Source of the DNA: Candidatus Bathyarchaeota archaeon
GTDB taxonomy: Archaea; Thermoproteota; Bathyarchaeia; Bathyarchaeales; DTEX01
Assembly: GCA_021162225.1 (NCBI GenBank)
Contig: JAGGZB010000152.1
Coordinates: 1-10,944, forward strand
Direction: 5' to 3'
DNA: 10,944 bases
Shown here: piece by piece, positions 7,735-10,944 of the stretch
Numbering within the stretch: position 1 is the first letter of the stretch
Layout of the letters: every line of letters begins with the position of its first letter
Translations under genes and position numbers: made by a program
The notes under the pieces: generated by a model
What the model was told of the DNA's origin: nothing
Seen by the model: only the letters and a program-made list of their open reading frames with translations
Databases searched by the model: none

Positions 7735-8067
7735 TCAATGTTCTGAATTGACTATTAAAAATTCCGTGAAGACCCTTAGTTGCTCCCTGAATAGTCTTCG
7801 AAGCCTATAAAAGAGATTCTTACCTTTCGCAGTTAGGCGATAGTGCCTTCTAGCTTTATTCTTTTCTTTAACCCACTTGCTTATGGCTAATCCTTCCCTC
7901 TCTAAGTAGTGGAGAAGCGGATAAATCACGCCTGGATTCAAGCTCGTCCCAGTCAGCCTCTTAAATTCCTTCATGATCTCGTATCCATGCCTAGGCTTAG
8001 CTGATAAAAGCCAGAGCACTATCAGCAGGTTTAGGCTATTAAAGAATGACCTGACAACCTCGACCAT
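7735..8067 (-). CDS. PadR-family winged-helix transcriptional regulator (minus-strand copy)
   Basis: This small DNA-binding protein (110 aa from the start used here) is an N-terminal-type PadR winged helix with only a short C-terminal helix for dimerisation. The core matches the family: IVLWLLSAKPRHGYEIMKEF, then NPGVIYPLLHYLEREGL (the recognition helix with the PGVIYPxLxxLE signature), a wing with HYRLTAKG, and a closing helix FREQLRVFTEFL. The ATG at 8067 has GGAGAGG just upstream; a GTG at 8079 would add four residues. It points towards the isomerase-enolase pair, 135 bases away, and may control that pair or itself. It is clearly related to the divergent regulator at 8147. Confidence 0.88.
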   Translation of the reverse strand: MVEVVRSFFNSLNLLIVLWLLSAKPRHGYEIMKEFKRLTGTSLNPGVIYPLLHYLEREGLAISKWVKEKNKARRHYRLTAKGKNLFYRLRRLFREQLRVFTEFLIVNSEH

Positions 8068-8146
8068 GACCCTCTCCACCTTAAGTATTTTAAGTTCTAA
8101 AATATTAAATTTTTTTAAATAATTTTAAAATAACGTGGGTGATCCT
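8068..8146. promoter_or_regulatory. AT-rich operator/promoter region between divergent PadR genes
   Basis: Most of this gap (8081-8132) consists of A and T. It holds an inverted repeat TATTTTA (8086-8092) / TAAAATA (8098-8104) with a five-base spacer, and a perfect ten-base palindrome attttaaaat at 8122-8131. PadR proteins commonly bind palindromes and repress their own genes, so these are candidate operators for one or both regulators; the same tracts would also contain the TATA boxes. A GGGTGATCC at 8137-8145, complementary to the 3' end of archaeal 16S rRNA, lies immediately before a TTG at 8147. Confidence 0.5.
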
Positions 8147-8488
8147 TTGTCTGACGCAGAGGAGAAACTGCTTAAGACCACCGTTAAGGGCTTAAGCAGA
8201 GCTATAATACTCTGGCTTCTAAGCAGAAGAAAAATGTGCGGATACGATATTATAAAGGAGATCTATAAGCTCACGGACTTAAAATTCACTTCAGGCGTGA
8301 TTTATCCAGTACTCTATGAGCTTGAGGAAAAAGGTCTCATAAAAGGAGAATGGACAAGTAAGGGAAGGAGAAACATAAAATACTACTCAATAACTAAGAA
8401 TGGACTGGATATTCTAGAGGATCTGCGAATGCTCTTCAGCAAATCACTGAAGCAAATAATTGAGAATTTCATACTTGAAGATAATTGA
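8147..8488 (+). CDS. PadR-family winged-helix transcriptional regulator (plus-strand copy)
   Basis: This second small PadR regulator has 113 aa from the start used here. The winged helix reads AIILWLLSRRKMCGYDIIKE, TSGVIYPVLYELEEKGL and a wing KYYSITKNG, followed by a C-terminal helix LFSKSLKQIIENFIL. Its layout and many residues match the divergent regulator at 7735-8067, so the pair probably arose by duplication and inversion. I chose the TTG at 8147 because GGTGATCC ends one base before it, which places the core of the ribosome binding site at the usual distance. A GTG at 8135 is the alternative and would add MGDP, read as a leaderless transcript. Downstream on the same strand lies a decayed radical SAM gene, its possible former target. 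Confidence 0.87.
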   Translation: MSDAEEKLLKTTVKGLSRAIILWLLSRRKMCGYDIIKEIYKLTDLKFTSGVIYPVLYELEEKGLIKGEWTSKGRRNIKYYSITKNGLDILEDLRMLFSKSLKQIIENFILEDN

Positions 8489-8584
8489 GACTAAGGCGTC
8501 ATGAATAATTTACAGCCGATCGGACCTGTAGCCTTCAATCAGTAATTCTCTCTAAAACGGATTTTTAGCATCTTCAGCTGGCAG

Positions 8585-9629
8585 ACTGCCAAGCTCGAAC
8601 GGTCTCAAGAGATAAGTATAAACTCAAATAAATGTTTCTGAGCATCACCGAGAATGACCCCCTTAGGAATAGGACCTACAATATCTACCTTCACGAGCAC
8701 CTTCGGCGGGGAGGCCTACACGGCAATAAAGTTTAGGGAACTTCTCAATGGTTCCTCTGTTAGGAAGTTTAAGCCAAGAATCATCGTGAGCAGCCCTGTT
8801 CCTGGCAACTTGAGGATAAAGAGATTAGGAGTAGGCTGGGCATAGACTGCGTGGTGATCGGCGAGGGGAGAAAGTTGCCGCACCGCTCTTCGAGAAAGCG
8901 ATTAGGGGAGAAAAGCTGCCCAGCGTCGTCTATGGGGAAACCGTTCTGGTTGAAGATATCCCTGTGATCAGAGGAGTGACTATAAATAGGATAGTTGAGA
9001 TTGTTAGAGGATGCGGTCGGGGGGTGTAAATTCTGCGTTCCAACAATGCAGATTTATCGTTGCTTGCCTCTAAGCCACATACTGAAAGAGTTGAAGTCAA
9101 CGTGAGAGCTGGTAGACAACCTACATTGCATGCTGAGGTACAAAGCTAGGGGCATAGAGGTTAACAGGGAGACCGTTATCGATCTCTTTAGGGCTGTAAG
9201 GAGCCATCCTGGAGTAAGAAAGGTTGAGGTGAGCCGCTTCGCCCTAGCTTCGGTTGCAAGCGCACCAGAGGTCATCGAGGAAATATTCGATATCCTCGGA
9301 GCGAATGAACGAAACTGCGGCCAGAATTCAAGAGCCTCATAGTTCCATTATTCCTCGTTGCGATGGGAGGATTAAGGAAGGCGAAGACATTCACACTAGA
9401 TGATATGACCGAAGAACATACGATGCTACTTCTCTAATGTTGGGAGCATAACCTTGAGTAGGCTCCAACTCTTATAAGAGAATGGAGCAAACTCTCAATT
9501 AAGAACCCGATTATACGTCACGGGTTGCATATGATTCTTTCTTACGGGATAAGACGATGCATGAGGCTGATAAAGATATGCATAGACGAATACAATTATA
9601 ACTTTAAGGATGATGATAAAAGACGCTAG
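8585..9629 (+). pseudogene. Decayed B12-binding-domain radical SAM protein gene
   Basis: Joining frames gives a broken but clear relative of the archaeal B12-binding plus radical SAM proteins, which are about 500 residues when intact. In order, the pieces are: TAKLER near 8585-8602; SITENDP then LGIGPTISTFTSTFGG from about 8641; LGIDCVVIGEG at 8836-8868; APLFEKAIRGEKLPSVVYGE and IVEIVRGCGRG up to 9023; CKFCVPTMQIYRCLPL from 9025; VNVRAGRQPTLHAE at 9099-9137; LRYKARGIEVN onward to about 9305; then KLRPEFKSLIVPLFLVAMGG at 9312 and a C-terminal tail with TLIREWSKLSIKNPIIRHG, ending at a TAG at 9627-9629. The cluster motif C-GRG-C-KF-C is split by one extra G. There are at least six frame changes, stops at 9435 and 9459, and about 80 residues are missing near 9310. 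The 5' end is too eroded to place. Confidence 0.8.
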
Positions 9630-9998
9630 AAGAGGAAGGCTGAAAGAGGCGCCTCTGTCCATAAGGCTCATCCATAACGTAACGAGAATACGGGAACGCC
9701 TTGAAACATCAATTTAGAGAGCCTGCTTGAATCGCGGTTCTGTTCTGACAAACTTCGAGGATTTGAACCATGATCTCCGTCATGTAAGGGATCGAGACTG
9801 ATAACTTTAGAATCGATGAATGTTCTTATGGGTTCAAAATGGAGTAGTGGAGCATGCTTCAACCTTGATCCCTCACACGTAGCCTAAACCTCCCATAAGA
9901 ACCTCCATCAATTTATCAAAAACATCTTTAGATCATCGTTTAGCACTAATCTATCAATGTCACGGGAACAAGAATAGTTCAGTTAAACATAATTAACA
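9630..9998. other. Gene-free degraded stretch
   Basis: I see no intact gene, RNA gene or repeat in these 369 bases. The longest open frame (minus strand, about 9668-9862) has no family-like sequence or ribosome binding site. On the plus strand a short peptide FNLDPSHVA at about 9858-9884 recalls the metal-ligand segment of xylose isomerase-like barrels (NLDPSH), followed by stops, so this may be the remnant of a second dead gene. No strong terminator was found for either flanking gene. Confidence 0.4.
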
Positions 9999-10919
9999 TT
10001 AACGTAATGTTTTTTGATAAATTAGTTTGGGAGCTAATGCGCCAGTGGGGCATGAATCGACGCAAGCCATGCAGGCGGCGCAGTCTGTCTGCCCTATTGG
10101 CTTGTTAAGTTCAGCAACGACGCGTGTTTCGCTTCCTCTATAGGCGAAATCTAATATTCTTTGACCCGAAAGCTCGGCGCAGGCACGGATGCATCGCCCG
10201 CAAAGGATGCATATGTTTGGGTTTCTTATAAAGACCTCACTGGACTCATCGATCGGCTCGGTTTTTTTCTGGAGCTCAAAGCGCGGCTCGTTAATATGAT
10301 ATTTACGGATCCAATACCGTAGCTCGCTTCTTCGGGGCAAGATCTTCCAATCGCATTCAGCCATGATCATCTCTAAAATTAACCTGCGAAGATGATTAAT
10401 CTCATCATCTTCAGCTATGACTTCCATGCCATCCTCTACTTGGGTGCAACATGCAGGTAAAAGGCCTTTCTTGCCTTTAATCTTTACAAGACATAATCTG
10501 CATCTTCCAGCCGGACTTAGCTCAGGCTGATAGCACAGGTGTGGGATTTTGAAACCTAAAGATAGCAAGGCCTCCAGCAGGTTAGATCCTTCTTTAACCT
10601 TGTACTGTCTTCCATTTACTATTATATTGACCATTTTTGACTTTGGCTTTTTTTCTGCGTCAAAGAAGTCAGAGTATAAACCAAGTTTTTCAGCTACTCT
10701 GCGGAGCTGATAGCCGTTAGCATTAAAGTTGAGTCCTGTCCATTCGAAAGGAGCTGTTAAAACCGTCTTTCCCAGTGAGGAAAGCCCCCCAACACCTACA
10801 GTTCTCACAGTTTTTATTACTTTTTTATCATTAAACACTGCCTTCACACACTCATATCCGTTTTCACATGCAAGAACGATAATGGCTGTTGCTTTTCTGA
10901 ATATGTCTTCTCTGTTCAT
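9999..10919 (-). CDS. Iron-sulfur electron-transfer subunit, NuoG/HoxU/FdhA N-terminal type, with an extra N-terminal domain
   Basis: Cytosolic electron-transfer subunit (306 aa) of the sort found with formate dehydrogenases, NiFe/FeFe hydrogenases and complex I. Residues 96-185 form a plant-type [2Fe-2S] ferredoxin fold with ligands C129, C140, C143 and C157, in the NuoG spacing. Residues 230-297 hold two [4Fe-4S] sites: C237, C240, C243, C247 and C280, C283, C286, C290-P. The segment between them (about 182-215), which in NuoG carries a His-Cys3 cluster motif, keeps only C189, so that cluster is absent. Residues 1-95 are a different domain (AIIVLACENGYECVKAVF, then TVGVGG), possibly akin to the MTHFR partner C-terminal domain. 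GGAG lies a few bases before the ATG, but the frame stays open to the window edge, so an earlier start cannot be excluded. Partner catalytic subunits would lie beyond the window. Confidence 0.85.
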   Translation of the reverse strand: MNREDIFRKATAIIVLACENGYECVKAVFNDKKVIKTVRTVGVGGLSSLGKTVLTAPFEWTGLNFNANGYQLRRVAEKLGLYSDFFDAEKKPKSKMVNIIVNGRQYKVKEGSNLLEALLSLGFKIPHLCYQPELSPAGRCRLCLVKIKGKKGLLPACCTQVEDGMEVIAEDDEINHLRRLILEMIMAECDWKILPRRSELRYWIRKYHINEPRFELQKKTEPIDESSEVFIRNPNICILCGRCIRACAELSGQRILDFAYRGSETRVVAELNKPIGQTDCAACMACVDSCPTGALAPKLIYQKTLR

Positions 10920-10944
10920 TTTATGTCTCCTAACAAGATTTAAG

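Noticed and set aside
9054..9275. Minus-strand open frame of 73 codons
   Set aside because: It lies opposite the radical SAM pseudogene, shows no family-like sequence, and exists only because the real frame on the other strand is recognisable.
9826..9842. Possible tRNA T-loop (gggttcaaaatgg)
   Set aside because: The bases around it do not form the five-base T stem, and no acceptor or anticodon stem can be built at tRNA distances.
9668..9862. Minus-strand open frame of 64 codons as a gene
   Set aside because: It has no ribosome binding site, no recognisable motif and an amino-acid mix typical of random frames in a degraded stretch.
8489..9998. Insertion sequence or integrated element as cause of the gene-poor region
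   Set aside because: I found no terminal inverted repeats, target-site duplication or transposase-like sequence; the content is explained better by decay of a radical SAM gene.

Overview
The window reads as chromosomal DNA from an archaeon, most likely a thermoproteotal lineage, although no rRNA or tRNA is present to fix the phylogeny. The signs are a stand-alone sufC-sufB pair of archaeal type, frequent GTG and TTG starts, Shine-Dalgarno sequences of the GGAG and GGTGATCC kind, AT-rich TATA-like boxes upstream of genes, and small PadR regulators. Genes are tightly packed from about 146 to 8488, and the stretch 8489-9998 is degraded.

Layout. (1) 146-2064, plus strand: sufC and sufB overlap by 52 bases and encode the ATPase and scaffold of an iron-sulfur cluster assembly machine. 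(2) 2092-3027, minus strand: a PfkB-family sugar or nucleoside kinase, convergent with sufB. (3) 3146-5259, plus strand: three closely spaced genes, namely a four-helix membrane protein of unknown function, an ArsB/NhaD/SLC13-type ion transporter that overlaps it by 20 bases, and a small charged protein. (4) 5311-7599, minus strand: a sugar phosphate isomerase/epimerase-like TIM barrel followed by an enolase-superfamily enzyme of the long (about 450-residue) type. Together they look like an uncharacterised sugar or sugar-acid pathway. (5) 7735-8488: two divergent, clearly related PadR regulators around a very AT-rich 79-base gap with palindromes. The minus-strand one lies just upstream of, and co-directional with, the isomerase-enolase pair and is the best candidate for its regulator. 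(6) About 8585-9629: a heavily decayed gene for a B12-binding-domain radical SAM protein. It has at least six frame changes, two late stops and an internal deletion, yet its CxxxCxxC cluster motif and C-terminal tail can still be read. (7) 9630-9998: no intact gene. (8) 9999-10919, minus strand: a NuoG/HoxU/FdhA-like iron-sulfur electron-transfer subunit with one [2Fe-2S] and two [4Fe-4S] sites. It is preceded by a separate domain of about 90 residues that may be related to the C-terminal domain of methylene-tetrahydrofolate reductase partner proteins.

No obvious defence system, CRISPR array, insertion sequence or tRNA was seen. The most promising candidates for undescribed biology are the isomerase-enolase-PadR cassette and the domain fusion in the iron-sulfur protein. 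The radical SAM locus is a clear example of gene decay, or of poor assembly, and should not be annotated as several small ORFs.
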